Source: an uncultured Microbulbifer sp.
GTDB taxonomy: Bacteria; Pseudomonadota; Gammaproteobacteria; Pseudomonadales; Cellvibrionaceae
NCBI RefSeq assembly: GCF_947489355.1
Contig: NZ_CANLDD010000038.1
Coordinates: forward strand, 1 to 43,808
DNA: 43,808 nt
Direction: 5' to 3'
Shown: positions 18,077 through 27,798 of the stretch, piece by piece
How the letters are laid out: the number at the start of each line of letters is the position of its first letter
Position numbering within the stretch: the stretch's first letter is position 1
Made by a program: the position numbers and the translations under genes
Notes under the pieces: generated by a model
What the model was told of the DNA's origin: nothing
What the model saw: only the letters and a program-made list of their open reading frames with translations
Databases searched by the model: none

Positions 18077-20311
18077 ATGGCGCAGACACATATTCTCGGC
18101 TACCCCCGGATCGGGGCCGATCGCGAGCTGAAAAAAGCCCAGGAGGCTTATTGGCGTGGGGATATTTCCCAGCAGCAATTGCTGCAGGTGGGCACTGATA
18201 TCCGCCGCGCCAACTGGCAGGCGCAGAGTGATGCCGGTCTGGACTTTGTGGCAGTTGGGGATTTTGCCTGGTACGACCAAGTGCTCAACCACTCGTTGAT
18301 GTTCGGTGTGGTTGCCGACCGGTTCGTCGATGGCGCAGCGGAAAACAAGCTGGACCAGTATTTTCGCCTGGCGCGGGGTCGCGCGCCCTCCGGGCAGCCA
18401 GTCGCCGCCAGTGCCATGACCAAATGGTTCGATACCAATTACCACTACTTGGTGCCGGAATTTGATGCGGAGCAGGCGTTTTGCTTGGATAGTGGGTGGT
18501 TACTGGCAGAGGTGCGTGATGCCCAGGCCCAGGGGCACAGGGCGAAGCCGGTGGTCATCGGTCCCTTGACTTACCTGTGGCTGGGGCGGGGTGTCGACAA
18601 TGCCCTGGATCTGCTTCCCAGCCTCCTGCCCAGTTACACGCAACTGCTGGCCCAGCTTGGCGAGCTGGGTATTGCGTGGGTGCAGCTGGATGAGCCAATT
18701 TTGGGGCTCGATTTGCCTGCCGAGTGGTGCTCAGCGTTCAGCGGCGCTTACCAGGAGATCAGCGCCGCTGCAGGCAGTCCGAAATTACTGCTGACAAGCT
18801 ACTTTTCCCCACTGCGGGAAAACCTGCCCCTGGCCTTTTCGCTGCCGGTGGATGGCGTGCATATCGATTGCGTGCGCGCGCCTGAAGAATTGGATAGGGC
18901 AGTGGCGCTTGTCGGTGCGGAGCAAGTACTGTCTGCCGGCGTGCTCAACGGGCGCAACGTATGGCGTGCGGACCTGGACCAGTGGCAGCGTACCCTGAAA
19001 CCCCTGGCCGAGCAGTTGGGGGATTGCCTGTGGCTCTCCGCCAGCTGTTCCCTGCTGCACAGTCCGGTAGACCTGGAGACCGAAACAGCCCTGCCGCAGG
19101 CGCAAAAACAAAAACTGGCCTACAGCCGCCAGAAACTGGCCGAGCTCGCGCAGTTGCAACAGTTGCTGCAAGAAGAGGCCGCTGTAGCTGAGGCTGGAAC
19201 AGAACAGGGGGAGAGCACCCACTCAGTTGCAGAAAAACTGCGGGATACCTGGCGGGAACAGTGCTACCTGGAGCGGGCATCGGTACAGGCAAAACGTTGG
19301 CAACTGCCCTTGCTGCCCACCACCACCATCGGTTCCTTCCCGCAGACCGATCTGTTGCGCAAGGTGCGCCGGCAATATCGCAACGGAGAGATCAGCGAGG
19401 AAGACTACCTGGAACACCTGCGCGCGGAAATTGCCGAAGCCATTCGTCGCCAGGAAATTCTCGGCCTGGACGTGTTGGTGCATGGTGAAGCCGAGCGCAA
19501 CGATATGGTGGAGTATTTCGGCGAACAACTGGCTGGATTTGTACACACCGGCAACGGCTGGGTACAGAGCTACGGCTCCCGCTGTGTGAAACCGCCGATT
19601 ATCTTCGGTGATATCTCCCGCCCGCAGGCCATGACCGTAACGTGGAGCCGCTATGCGCAGAGCCTCACCAGCAAGCCGGTGAAGGGTATGCTCACCGGCC
19701 CCGTTACAATACTCAACTGGTCTTTCCCGCGGGAGGATATCCACCGCAGCGAGAGCTGCCTGCAGATTGCCAAGGCACTGCGTGAGGAGGTGCTGGACCT
19801 GGAGGCAGCGGGTATCGGCATTATCCAGATCGATGAGCCGGCCCTGCGTGAGGGCGTGCCGCTGAGAGAGGCCGAGCACGCAGATTACTTCGCCTGGGCG
19901 GTGGGCTGCTTCCGCTATACCTGTAGCGCGGTAAAGCCGGAAACCCAAATCCATACCCATATGTGCTACAGCAACTTCAATGCAATTATGGACGCGATTG
20001 TGTCCCTGGATGCGGATGTGATAACCATCGAGTCCGCACGTTCCGACCTACGCCTACTCAGCGCTTTTGCCGACAAGACTGGCGGATATCCCAATGAGAT
20101 CGGACCGGGGATTTACGATATTCACTCCCCCAATGTGCCCGAGCGGGAAGAGCTGGTGGAGCGCCTGAAGAAAATTGCCCAGGTGGTACCGGTGGAACGG
20201 CTCTGGGTCAATCCGGATTGCGGCCTGAAAACCCGCAGCTGGGCCGAGGTGGGGTCATCCCTGCTCAATATGGTGGCGGCGGCGCGCGCAGTGCGTGCCG
20301 AACTGGCCTGA
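18077..20311 (+). CDS. metE: Cobalamin-independent methionine synthase MetE
   Basis: MetE (5-methyltetrahydropteroyltriglutamate-homocysteine methyltransferase) makes methionine without vitamin B12. The chosen start is the ATG at 18077, giving MAQTHILGYPRIGADRELKKA and 744 residues. GGAG lies nine bases upstream, whereas the longer frame to 17984 would cover the leader. The N-terminal domain carries the GYPRIG motif. The C-terminal catalytic domain has TTTIGSFPQT, HGEAERNDMVEYFGE, the zinc ligands in HMCYSNF (about 627), IESARSD and NPDCGLKTR (Cys at about 713), and LTGPVTILNWSF. It is complete and of usual length (about 750-760). Regulated by the divergent metR by analogy with other gammaproteobacteria. 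Confidence 0.96.
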   Translation: MAQTHILGYPRIGADRELKKAQEAYWRGDISQQQLLQVGTDIRRANWQAQSDAGLDFVAVGDFAWYDQVLNHSLMFGVVADRFVDGAAENKLDQYFRLARGRAPSGQPVAASAMTKWFDTNYHYLVPEFDAEQAFCLDSGWLLAEVRDAQAQGHRAKPVVIGPLTYLWLGRGVDNALDLLPSLLPSYTQLLAQLGELGIAWVQLDEPILGLDLPAEWCSAFSGAYQEISAAAGSPKLLLTSYFSPLRENLPLAFSLPVDGVHIDCVRAPEELDRAVALVGAEQVLSAGVLNGRNVWRADLDQWQRTLKPLAEQLGDCLWLSASCSLLHSPVDLETETALPQAQKQKLAYSRQKLAELAQLQQLLQEEAAVAEAGTEQGESTHSVAEKLRDTWREQCYLERASVQAKRWQLPLLPTTTIGSFPQTDLLRKVRRQYRNGEISEEDYLEHLRAEIAEAIRRQEILGLDVLVHGEAERNDMVEYFGEQLAGFVHTGNGWVQSYGSRCVKPPIIFGDISRPQAMTVTWSRYAQSLTSKPVKGMLTGPVTILNWSFPREDIHRSESCLQIAKALREEVLDLEAAGIGIIQIDEPALREGVPLREAEHADYFAWAVGCFRYTCSAVKPETQIHTHMCYSNFNAIMDAIVSLDADVITIESARSDLRLLSAFADKTGGYPNEIGPGIYDIHSPNVPEREELVERLKKIAQVVPVERLWVNPDCGLKTRSWAEVGSSLLNMVAAARAVRAELA

Positions 20312-20321
20312 GTAAAAAACT

Positions 20322-20350
20322 GGCAATGGCTGCGATTGCCGCTATTTTCT
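20322..20350 (+). terminator. Weak hairpin after metE
   Basis: GGCAAT (20322-20327) pairs with ATTGCC (20335-20340), followed by GCTATTTTCT. It lies ten bases after the metE stop. The stem is short and the T-run imperfect. Confidence 0.4.
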
Positions 20351-20561
20351 GAAGTATGGAGAGGGGATCTTCTCTCCGTGGGGGCTGCCGCCGATTATTG
20401 GGTTTTTATTGTAACTTTCGGTTTGGAGACGTTGAACTTGTGTTCATATCGGGAGATTGAAGCGGGGCGGGTGCAGTTGGTAACCAAATTGCTCCCGCTT
20501 CCTGTTTGGCGCCAAGCCGGTTAATTGTGGGCGTTATAATGGCTTCAGTCACTGTGCCCAA

Positions 20562-21875
20562 TCAGGATGGGGCAGAGTCCTCGCGGGAGAGATTCTCATT
20601 ACCCGCAGCGCGCACCACAATATTGTCCTCAATACGCACACCGCCATAGGGGCGGAAATCCTCCACCTTTTCCCAATGCACTTCAGTGGCAAGGGGTGAA
20701 GCCTTTAACTCCTCCAGCAGGCTGTCGATAAAGTAGAGCCCAGGCTCAATGGTAAATACCTGGTTTTCCTCAATGGTGCGACTGGTGCGTAGGAAAGGGT
20801 ACTCCGCCGGTGGGGGCGTGGTACCGCCATCGGGGCCACTCTGGTGGCCGCCTACGTCGTGGACCTGCAGGCCGAGGAAGTGGCCCAGGCCGTGGGGCAT
20901 AAACGGCCGGGTCAGGCCCGACTCCACTGCGCCTTCCGCCGAGGTCTTGATCACCCCAAACCGGGCCAGCAGCTCGCCGACCTTCAGGTGGCACTGGGCG
21001 TGCAGAGCCGGGTAGGGCAGACCGGGTTTGAGCCCATCCACCAGTTCCAGTTGCTTTTCCTCCATGGCTGTCACCAGCTGCGCGAAGGCGTTGTCGGCGT
21101 AGGTATACGTACGGGTGATATCTGAGCAGTAACCGTTGCAGTCTGCACCGGCATCGATCAAGAAAGTCCTCAGTTCCGACTTCGGCAGGCGCTCAGTAGA
21201 GAGGTGGTTGTAATGCAAAATTGCTGCGTGCGCATTCAGGGCAACGATATTGCCATAAGGCATGCGGTGCTCGCCCTGGCCCGTGGCACCCAGGTAGGCC
21301 TGGTTAATTTCAAATTCGCTGGCACCGTTGCGGTAAGCCTGCTCCGCGGCCCGGTGGCCGGCAAGGGCGATGCGGTTGGCCTCGCGCAGACAGGCGATCT
21401 CGTATGGGGTCTTGTAGGCGCGCGCCCAGTGCAGGCGGTTGATCAGCAGCGCCGGGTTGTCACTGCCGAGCTGCCAGCCCTGCAGGCTGTCGCCTTCACC
21501 AATAAAGGCTGCGTTATCCGCACGAAGGAATGCCTTGGCATCGGCGGGCTTGCCCAGCAGCTCGATATCATAAAACCCACTCCAGAAAGCCTGGGGAGCG
21601 GGCGGGACAAAGTGCCAGAAGTCTACCGGACGGTAGAACAGCAGCTTCGGCTTGCGCCCGCGCTGGTAGATTACCCAGCTGTGTGGATTGTCTGTGATCG
21701 GGACCAGGGCCTTGAAGTGGGGATTGGGCTTGAAGGGGTAGGGGTTGTCATCCAGAAACTGCAGCCTGGGGGCGCCGCTGAACACATTGAGGGTCTCAAA
21801 GCCGCAGGCCTCCAGTATGGTATCGTAGCGGTGGCACAGGGTGGCCATATGCTCGGCGTAAAGGTTTTTATCCAT
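20562..21875 (-). CDS. pepQ: Xaa-Pro dipeptidase PepQ
   Basis: This cytoplasmic prolidase of the M24 pita-bread family cleaves dipeptides with C-terminal proline. The start chosen is the ATG at 21875 (MDKNLYAEHMATLCHRYD, 437 residues) with GGGGAG just upstream; a longer frame to 21908 is less likely. The dinuclear metal ligands are visible: Asp in FLIDAGADCNGY, Asp in YCSDITRTY, His in PHGLGHFLGLQVHD, Glu in TIEPGLYFI and Glu in GGVRIEDNI. The HYNHLS motif near LNAHAAILHYNHLS matches PepQ rather than PepP. It converges on metE and is divergent from purU. Confidence 0.94.
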   Translation of the reverse strand: MDKNLYAEHMATLCHRYDTILEACGFETLNVFSGAPRLQFLDDNPYPFKPNPHFKALVPITDNPHSWVIYQRGRKPKLLFYRPVDFWHFVPPAPQAFWSGFYDIELLGKPADAKAFLRADNAAFIGEGDSLQGWQLGSDNPALLINRLHWARAYKTPYEIACLREANRIALAGHRAAEQAYRNGASEFEINQAYLGATGQGEHRMPYGNIVALNAHAAILHYNHLSTERLPKSELRTFLIDAGADCNGYCSDITRTYTYADNAFAQLVTAMEEKQLELVDGLKPGLPYPALHAQCHLKVGELLARFGVIKTSAEGAVESGLTRPFMPHGLGHFLGLQVHDVGGHQSGPDGGTTPPPAEYPFLRTSRTIEENQVFTIEPGLYFIDSLLEELKASPLATEVHWEKVEDFRPYGGVRIEDNIVVRAAGNENLSREDSAPS

Positions 21876-21958
21876 GTTCTCCCCGGAGTGGATCGCTGAA
21901 TTGGTCAATCGGCATAGTGTATAGTCTGGGCTCTGGATAGTTGGCCTGAAATTTGACC

Positions 21959-22795
21959 ATGGAAAAGAAGATACTGCTGACCGACTGCCCCGATGACAAG
22001 GGCTTGATCGCGAAGATTACCAATATCTGCTACAAGCACCAGCTCAATATCATCAGAAACCATGAATTTGTGGACCGGCAGCAGGGCCGCTTCTTTATGC
22101 GCACGGTTCTGGAGGGCATCTTCAATGAGTCCACCTTCCTGGAAGACCTGGATATGGCCCTGCCCCAGGGGGCGGAGCGGCGCCTGGTATCCGCCGGGCG
22201 CAAGCGCCTGGTGCTGATGGTCACCCGCGAGCCTCACTGCCTGGGGGATATTCTGATGCAGTGCTACTCCGGCGCAATGGATGTGGAAATCGCTGCGGTG
22301 ATTGGCAATCATCCGGATCTTGCCGGGCTGGTACAGAAGTTTGATATTCCCTTTCACTGTGTGCCGGTCAACGGACTGACGCGCAGCGAGCACGAACAGC
22401 AGGTGGCAGCGCTGGTGGACGAGTACAGACCGGATTACCTGATACTCGCCAAGTATATGCGAATACTCACCCCCGATTTTGTGGCCCGCTACAGTGGGCG
22501 AATGATCAATATCCACCACTCCTTCCTGCCCGCTTTTATCGGTGCCAGGCCCTACCAGCAGGCCTATGAGCGCGGGGTAAAAATTATCGGTGCCACCGCG
22601 CACTTTATTACCGAAGACCTGGATGAGGGGCCGATCATTGAGCAGGACGTGATTCATGTGGACCATGCTCACTCCGCCGCGTCCATGGCGGAGGCCGGCC
22701 GCGATGTGGAAAAGCTGGTATTGTCCCGGGCCCTGCTCATGGTGTTGCAGGAGCGGGTGTTTATCCACGGCAATAAAACGGTGGTATTCAAATAG
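21959..22795 (+). CDS. purU: Formyltetrahydrofolate deformylase PurU
   Basis: PurU hydrolyses 10-formyl-THF to THF and formate, balancing one-carbon pools and supplying formate for purine synthesis. The 278-residue protein starts at ATG 21959 (MEKKILLTDCPDDKGLIAKIT); a TTG two codons upstream is the alternative. An N-terminal ACT domain (about 1-80) precedes the formyltransferase domain. The latter has VIGNHPD (about 109), LAKYMRIL, NIHHSFLPAFIGARPY (His at about 185, family catalytic motif) and KIIGATAHFITEDLDEGPII with the catalytic Asp. Length and motifs are complete. It is divergently paired with pepQ. Confidence 0.95.
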   Translation: MEKKILLTDCPDDKGLIAKITNICYKHQLNIIRNHEFVDRQQGRFFMRTVLEGIFNESTFLEDLDMALPQGAERRLVSAGRKRLVLMVTREPHCLGDILMQCYSGAMDVEIAAVIGNHPDLAGLVQKFDIPFHCVPVNGLTRSEHEQQVAALVDEYRPDYLILAKYMRILTPDFVARYSGRMINIHHSFLPAFIGARPYQQAYERGVKIIGATAHFITEDLDEGPIIEQDVIHVDHAHSAASMAEAGRDVEKLVLSRALLMVLQERVFIHGNKTVVFK

Positions 22796-22877
22796 CCGGC
22801 GGGTAAGCTGGCGGATGGGATCACCGGGGTGGTTTTTCACTGCACATTGAGAATAAATAGAGACCAGGGGGCGTATT

Positions 22878-23300
22878 TTGGCTGTTTATAAAAAATGTAT
22901 CGGTATACTTTTTCCGCCGCGGCTGCGGAGTTTTTGGCTATTCCCACTGCTTGTGGCCGCCTGTGCCAGCGACGGGCCCATGCCTGGAATGAAGGAATCC
23001 TTGCACACTGAAGTTGCAGCCAATGGTGCCAAGCGCTTTATTTTTACCCTGGAGAGAGAAAACGAGTCATTCCCTGCACCGGTGCTGAAGAACTCCAACG
23101 CCCAACGGCGCATGCAACGCGCGCCTGTGGGTATTGACGCAAGTGCCAGCCGCCGCGATATCGCCTATTTTGAGCAGGCTTTGGCGCGAAAACTTGCCGA
23201 AGTGGGCTTCTGCAAGCAGGGGTATTTTGAAATAGAGCGCACAGTTTCCAAATACGGCGGTGAAGTGCGCGGAGAGTGCCGAGAGGGGGCCGGGGAATAG
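22878..23300 (+). CDS. Putative small lipoprotein of unknown function
   Basis: The 140-residue product has a basic N-terminus (VYKKCIGILFPPRLR), a hydrophobic stretch and a lipobox-like LLVAAC with the Cys at about residue 29 followed by Ala-Ser, so it is probably exported and lipid-anchored. The remainder is soluble, with two Cys (FCKQGYFE and RGECREG) that could form a disulfide, and no domain I recognise. The start is TTG 22878 with an AGGGGGC site five bases upstream; no in-frame ATG precedes the signal. It follows purU by 82 bp in the same direction and converges with the halogenase gene 49 bp away. Confidence 0.6.
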   Translation: MAVYKKCIGILFPPRLRSFWLFPLLVAACASDGPMPGMKESLHTEVAANGAKRFIFTLERENESFPAPVLKNSNAQRRMQRAPVGIDASASRRDIAYFEQALARKLAEVGFCKQGYFEIERTVSKYGGEVRGECREGAGE

Positions 23301-23349
23301 ACCTTTGCCGCCCGTAAGGTATTTGTAGCTGGTGTATTTCCAAAGCGCC

Positions 23350-24846
23350 TCATTCCCTATCATCGGGCAAAAACTGCTCATGGCTGGGCAGGCGGTTTAC
23401 AGTGCCGTTGATCAGCGTTTTCAGGTTTGCCATCAGATCCTGCAGTTGTGGCTGTGACAGGGCGCTCGCGATGATATGGTGATCTCCGGGCAGAAGGCCC
23501 TGCCCGATCATAACCTGCTGCCAGGCCTCTTCCGCAAACAGGTCATTGGTATCCCGGAATAGCTTGCCGGTGGTGCGGAACAGGGCGATCTTGTCGCTCA
23601 GGCCGGAAGGGATTTGCATGCTTTCACAGGCTTGCCAGAATGGGCTGTCGCGGCGTTGGTTGGCTTTGTAATGCAGGATGATAAAATCGCGGATGCGCTC
23701 TATTTCCACCTGCGACTGGCGATTGAATTCCGCCACCTCGCAGGGTCTGATGCCGCGGTGGGGAAAGGTTTTGATCAGGCGGGTGGCCGCGGACTGGATC
23801 AGGTGGATACTGGTGGATTCAAGAGGCTCCAGAAAGCCACTCGACAGGCCGATACTGATCACGTTTTTGTTCCACTGCGCGCGTCTGCGCCCGGTTTGGA
23901 AGCGGATGATCTTGGGCTCCGACAGGGCTTCAGTACCCAGGTTCTGCATCAGCGTATCGCGGGCCTGCGCATCGCTCCAGTAGCGGCTGGAATACACCAT
24001 GCCGTTACCGGTACGGTGTCGCAGGGGGATGCGCCACTGCCAGCCGGCCTTGTGGGCGATGGCGCGGGTATAGAGCACTATGGGTTTTTCCGCAACGCTG
24101 GGCACGGCCATGGCCCGGTCGCAGGGCAACCAGTGAGACCAGTCCTCAAACCCTGTGTTCAGGGTTTTTTCTATCAGCAGGGCAGAGAGGCCGGTGCAGT
24201 CGATAAACAGGTCGCCGCCAACCGTCTGGCCGCTCTCCAACAGTAGGCGGTCAATAAAGCCGCTGTCTGCTTGAACTTTTACCTCCCGTACCGTGCCCTC
24301 GATACGCTTTACGCCATTGTCCTCACTGTATCGGCGCAGGAATTGGGCATAGAGTGCCGCGTCGAAATGATAGGCGTAGGACAAGCCGGGCAGATTGGTG
24401 CCTGCAATCTGTGCCAAAGGGGCGAATTTATTGCGCATGGCAGCCTGGTAATTCAGGGAGTACTCCCACAGGCTCGAGGTGTCGCCATCGTGACGGCTTC
24501 TTAGCCAGAGGTGGTGGAAATCACAAAACGGCAAATGTTTGCCGATAGTGCCAAAGGCGTGCATATAACGGCTGCCCTGTTGCAGCCAGTTTTCAAACTG
24601 GATGCCCAGTTTGATGGTGGCCTTGGTGGCCTTCAGAAATGCCTGCTCATCCAACCCCAGGGCCTGGTTAAAGTGGCTGATTGGCGGGATGGTGGCTTCA
24701 CCGACGCCGACGGTACCGATCTTTTCCGATTCCACCAGTGTGATATCGATCACCTTACCCAGCACCCTGGCCGCCAGGGCCGCGGTCATCCAGCCGGCGG
24801 TGCCCCCTCCGAGAATGACGAGCTTGCGGATAGTGTCGTCGTTCAA
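23350..24846 (-). CDS. Tryptophan-halogenase-like flavoprotein
   Basis: This is a 498-residue member of the flavin-dependent tryptophan halogenase family (PrnA/RebH-like). The FAD site GGGTAGWMTAALAAR lies at residues 13-27. A Lys-rich segment, LKATKATIKLGIQFENW, falls where the family's catalytic Lys occurs (about 75-90). The halogenase motif W-x-W-x-I-P is present as GWQWRIPLRHR (about 268-278). LEPLESTSIHLIQSA (about 341-355) matches the region of the catalytic Glu. Length is normal. Many such proteins in marine bacteria sit next to TonB-dependent receptors and their true substrates are unknown; here the receptor is directly upstream. RBS GGGAGTAG precedes the ATG. Halogenase chemistry is plausible but not proven. 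Confidence 0.85.
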   Translation of the reverse strand: MNDDTIRKLVILGGGTAGWMTAALAARVLGKVIDITLVESEKIGTVGVGEATIPPISHFNQALGLDEQAFLKATKATIKLGIQFENWLQQGSRYMHAFGTIGKHLPFCDFHHLWLRSRHDGDTSSLWEYSLNYQAAMRNKFAPLAQIAGTNLPGLSYAYHFDAALYAQFLRRYSEDNGVKRIEGTVREVKVQADSGFIDRLLLESGQTVGGDLFIDCTGLSALLIEKTLNTGFEDWSHWLPCDRAMAVPSVAEKPIVLYTRAIAHKAGWQWRIPLRHRTGNGMVYSSRYWSDAQARDTLMQNLGTEALSEPKIIRFQTGRRRAQWNKNVISIGLSSGFLEPLESTSIHLIQSAATRLIKTFPHRGIRPCEVAEFNRQSQVEIERIRDFIILHYKANQRRDSPFWQACESMQIPSGLSDKIALFRTTGKLFRDTNDLFAEEAWQQVMIGQGLLPGDHHIIASALSQPQLQDLMANLKTLINGTVNRLPSHEQFLPDDRE

Positions 24847-24869
24847 TGGCTACTCCCGATAAAAAGCGC

Positions 24870-24906
24870 AAAAAAAAAAGCCCTTGCAATACAGGATCAC
24901 AAGGGC
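24870..24906 (-). terminator. Rho-independent terminator after the TonB receptor gene
   Basis: On the minus strand GCCCTTG and CAAGGGC (24906-24900 and 24886-24880) form a 7-bp stem with a 13-base loop, followed by ten T residues (24879-24870). It lies 28 bases after the receptor stop and 24 before the halogenase ATG, so the two genes are transcriptionally separable. Confidence 0.85.
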
Positions 24907-24933
24907 CCAATACCTGTGAGAGCAACTGGAGAT

Positions 24934-27798
24934 CTAAAGCGCGTAACTGAAGCCCAGCAGATAGATTCTGCCGTAGTTCTGGTAGTCGCGTACCTGCAGT
25001 GGGTTGTCGCCACTCAGGGTAGTGAAGGGCTCATTGGTCAGGTTCTGCCCCTGCAGGAATACTGACAGACCTTCCAGAGCACCGATACCGGCCTCGGCAA
25101 AATCGTAACCGATTTGTGCATCGACGAGGGTTTCGCCCACCACGTCCACTTGTTGGCTATCGAAGCCGATACCGTAGACCTCACCCTTGAAGTCGTCGCG
25201 TTTGCGCATACTCACACGGGCGGAAAAGCCGTAGTTTTCATAGTAAGCGGTCATGGTCTGAATACTCTCGGACAGACCTGGCAACTGGTAGTCATTGCCG
25301 TTTAAGTCCTCAAAGTTGGACTTGAGGCTAGTGTGGCTGGCGAGCACACCAAAGCCATCCAGACTCTTGGCAAAAATATTAAACGGCAAAGCCACAGACA
25401 GCTCAAGACCGGCCAGTGATCCGCCACCACCATTGACCTTGCTGGAACGGGTGGCTGTGGACTCTATACCCTCTGGCACCAGTTCTGCACCTAGCCCGAT
25501 GGTTTCGAACAAATCAACTTCATAATTGTCATCAAAATGCCAGTTGTCGATGTCTTTCCAGAACACCGCCACAGAGAAGTAGCCTTCATCACTAAAGTAG
25601 TTATCGTAGGAAAGATCCACACCCAGTGCCTCTTTCGGCTCCAGGTACGGGTTACCGCCGACGATCTTGAAGAAATTGCCATTATCATCTTGTGTTGTGA
25701 GAGTTTCGATATGGACAGAGGAATTCATCTCGTCCATGCGCGCACGGGAGATGGTCTTGGCCGCACCAAAGCGCAGGGTTTGCTGATCATCAAGCGCCAG
25801 CGCCAGATTCAGGCTCGGCAACCAGTGGCTATAGTCATGGTCTACATCAATTGGCACCGCCTCAACCAACTCATTTACCACTTGTCCGGAAAATCCTTTG
25901 GATTGCTGTTCTGTGTAGACATAGCGCATACCAATGTTACCGGTCAGTGGCATACCTGCGATTTCGGTATCGAAATCCGCCTGGACAAAGGCGGCGGTGA
26001 CCTGTTCGTTGATATTGTAGGACTTGGTCAGATGCTGGATACCGGTCAGGGCTTCGTCGGTCAGTTCATAGTAGCCATCCGCCAGCAGGCCAGCGGAATC
26101 GTAGGCGATCATGTCGCCCATACCGATAAAGTCCAAAGAAACCGTACCCAGGCGGTATTGCTCCGGTACTTCCAGCACCTGCGGGAAATCCCGCAACGTC
26201 ATATAGAAGCCTTGGGACCGCTTGATTTTCTCACGCTCGCGGTAGGAAACCCCATAGCGGATTTCATTGACGATACCGGCTTCCACCATCTGCGTGGCGG
26301 CCAGCTTTAGTGAAGTTAGCTCGTCATCAATTTCCGGAGCGTTAATAAAGCCGTCTTGGGCGGCGTTGAAATATTGATCCCCGTCTTCGAGGCCATACTT
26401 GTTATTCAGCGCGGTACTCGCTCCCCAGCTCAAAGGGCCGCCCAGCTTGATCAAGCCAAAGTCGCTGTAGTCGAGTCCGTGGTTAAACGTGGCGCCAGTA
26501 TTGCCGGAGTTAAAGGCATAGCCCAGATTGTCGGCTACACCCTCACTGTCGCCGCGGCCGGTACCCGCATAGCTTTCGAAGCTCCAGATATCCCGCGCCA
26601 CATTGGAATGGCTAGCGTCAAACTCCAGCTGCAGCGCATCGTTAAGATCGTATTGGGCGTTGAAGCCGAAGGCGCTCAGCTTGGCATCCCGGATTTCCAT
26701 ATCATTGCGCACCACCACGCGTTGGCCTTCGGTAACACCGTTGGTGAAGAAGCCCGAATTTACATCCAATTCGCCTGGGATAAAGGAGCCCTGTCCCCAA
26801 GCGAACGGTACCTCAATTCCGCGCAGGATTTTTTCATCGGAAAAATCGACATACAGAGCATCAAAAGTGGTATGCAGCTTTTCGTTTGCCTGAACCTCCA
26901 CCACCAGCATTGCGCTGTCGCGTTCCAGTACCGAGGAGCGTACAAAGGGCTTGGCGCCACCCAGCATACTGCCGCCCGTGGATTCCCAGGGAGAGCCATC
27001 ACTGTTCCGATTATCCTCGTCACCCGGCCAGTTATGATAATTACCCTGGTCATCAACGAAAATTTCAGGATAACCCCAGGCATTCCAGCGCTCTTCCTGA
27101 TTGGGAGAACGCATGGTGTTGTAAGCGAAGGCCACGCCGATGCGGTCGTCGGCAAACTGGTCGATATAGGAGAAGGTGGCGCGCTGGCCCTGGTCCTCGC
27201 CATCCGGGTTCAGTTTGTCGAAGCCGGTCATTTCGAACTGGCCATTGAGCTGAATCACGCGTTCGTTGCGTGATAAGGGCTTGACGGTCTGCAGGTCAAT
27301 CACCCCGGCAATACCCTCGGCTTCGATGCTGGCCTGGGGTGTCTTGTAGACGGTCACACCGCTCATGATCTCGGACGGGTAGAGATCGAATTCGACACCG
27401 CGATTGTCACCTATGGAGACCTGCTCGCGACCGTTAAAGGTGGTGGCACTCTCGTTTTCACCAAAGCCGCGGATGGACACGCGGCTGGCGCGGCCGTCCA
27501 GGCGCTGGGCCGCGAGGCCGGGCAGGCGGGCAATGGCTTCTGCAATGGAGGAATCGGGCAGCTTGCCGATATCTTCGGCAGAGATGGCTTCCACCACAGC
27601 CTTGGCATCGCGCTTGGTGCCGATGGAATCCATCACACTCTTGCGGAAACCGGTCACAGTGACCTCTTCAATGGTTGCGCTAGCGGCCTCCTCGTCCGCT
27701 GCGAGCGCTGTCAGGGGCATACTGGCGGTAGCCGCAATGGCGATGGACAGCAACGTGGGCCGAAAACCCCCTGAGCTTTTGTTGGATAGACGCATCAT
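24934..27798 (-). CDS. TonB-dependent outer-membrane receptor (Xanthomonas/Caulobacter type)
   Basis: This is a 954-residue outer-membrane beta-barrel that imports a ligand with energy from TonB-ExbBD. A signal peptide (residues about 1-34, ending in LTALAADEE) is followed by the TonB box-like IEEVTVTG (about 43-50). The plug domain follows with ISAEDIGKLPDSSIAEAIARLPG, RVSIRGFGENESATTFNGRE, YPSEIMSGVTVYKTPQ and AEGIAGVIDLQTVKPL, typical of the TIGR01782 group. The barrel ends in a C-terminal strand, IYLLGFSYAL. The start has GGGAGAAG before tandem ATGs (27798 and 27795). The ligand is unknown; members of this group mostly take up glycans or peptides. The halogenase-like gene follows it across a terminator. 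Confidence 0.93.
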   Translation of the reverse strand: MMRLSNKSSGGFRPTLLSIAIAATASMPLTALAADEEAASATIEEVTVTGFRKSVMDSIGTKRDAKAVVEAISAEDIGKLPDSSIAEAIARLPGLAAQRLDGRASRVSIRGFGENESATTFNGREQVSIGDNRGVEFDLYPSEIMSGVTVYKTPQASIEAEGIAGVIDLQTVKPLSRNERVIQLNGQFEMTGFDKLNPDGEDQGQRATFSYIDQFADDRIGVAFAYNTMRSPNQEERWNAWGYPEIFVDDQGNYHNWPGDEDNRNSDGSPWESTGGSMLGGAKPFVRSSVLERDSAMLVVEVQANEKLHTTFDALYVDFSDEKILRGIEVPFAWGQGSFIPGELDVNSGFFTNGVTEGQRVVVRNDMEIRDAKLSAFGFNAQYDLNDALQLEFDASHSNVARDIWSFESYAGTGRGDSEGVADNLGYAFNSGNTGATFNHGLDYSDFGLIKLGGPLSWGASTALNNKYGLEDGDQYFNAAQDGFINAPEIDDELTSLKLAATQMVEAGIVNEIRYGVSYREREKIKRSQGFYMTLRDFPQVLEVPEQYRLGTVSLDFIGMGDMIAYDSAGLLADGYYELTDEALTGIQHLTKSYNINEQVTAAFVQADFDTEIAGMPLTGNIGMRYVYTEQQSKGFSGQVVNELVEAVPIDVDHDYSHWLPSLNLALALDDQQTLRFGAAKTISRARMDEMNSSVHIETLTTQDDNGNFFKIVGGNPYLEPKEALGVDLSYDNYFSDEGYFSVAVFWKDIDNWHFDDNYEVDLFETIGLGAELVPEGIESTATRSSKVNGGGGSLAGLELSVALPFNIFAKSLDGFGVLASHTSLKSNFEDLNGNDYQLPGLSESIQTMTAYYENYGFSARVSMRKRDDFKGEVYGIGFDSQQVDVVGETLVDAQIGYDFAEAGIGALEGLSVFLQGQNLTNEPFTTLSGDNPLQVRDYQNYGRIYLLGFSYAL

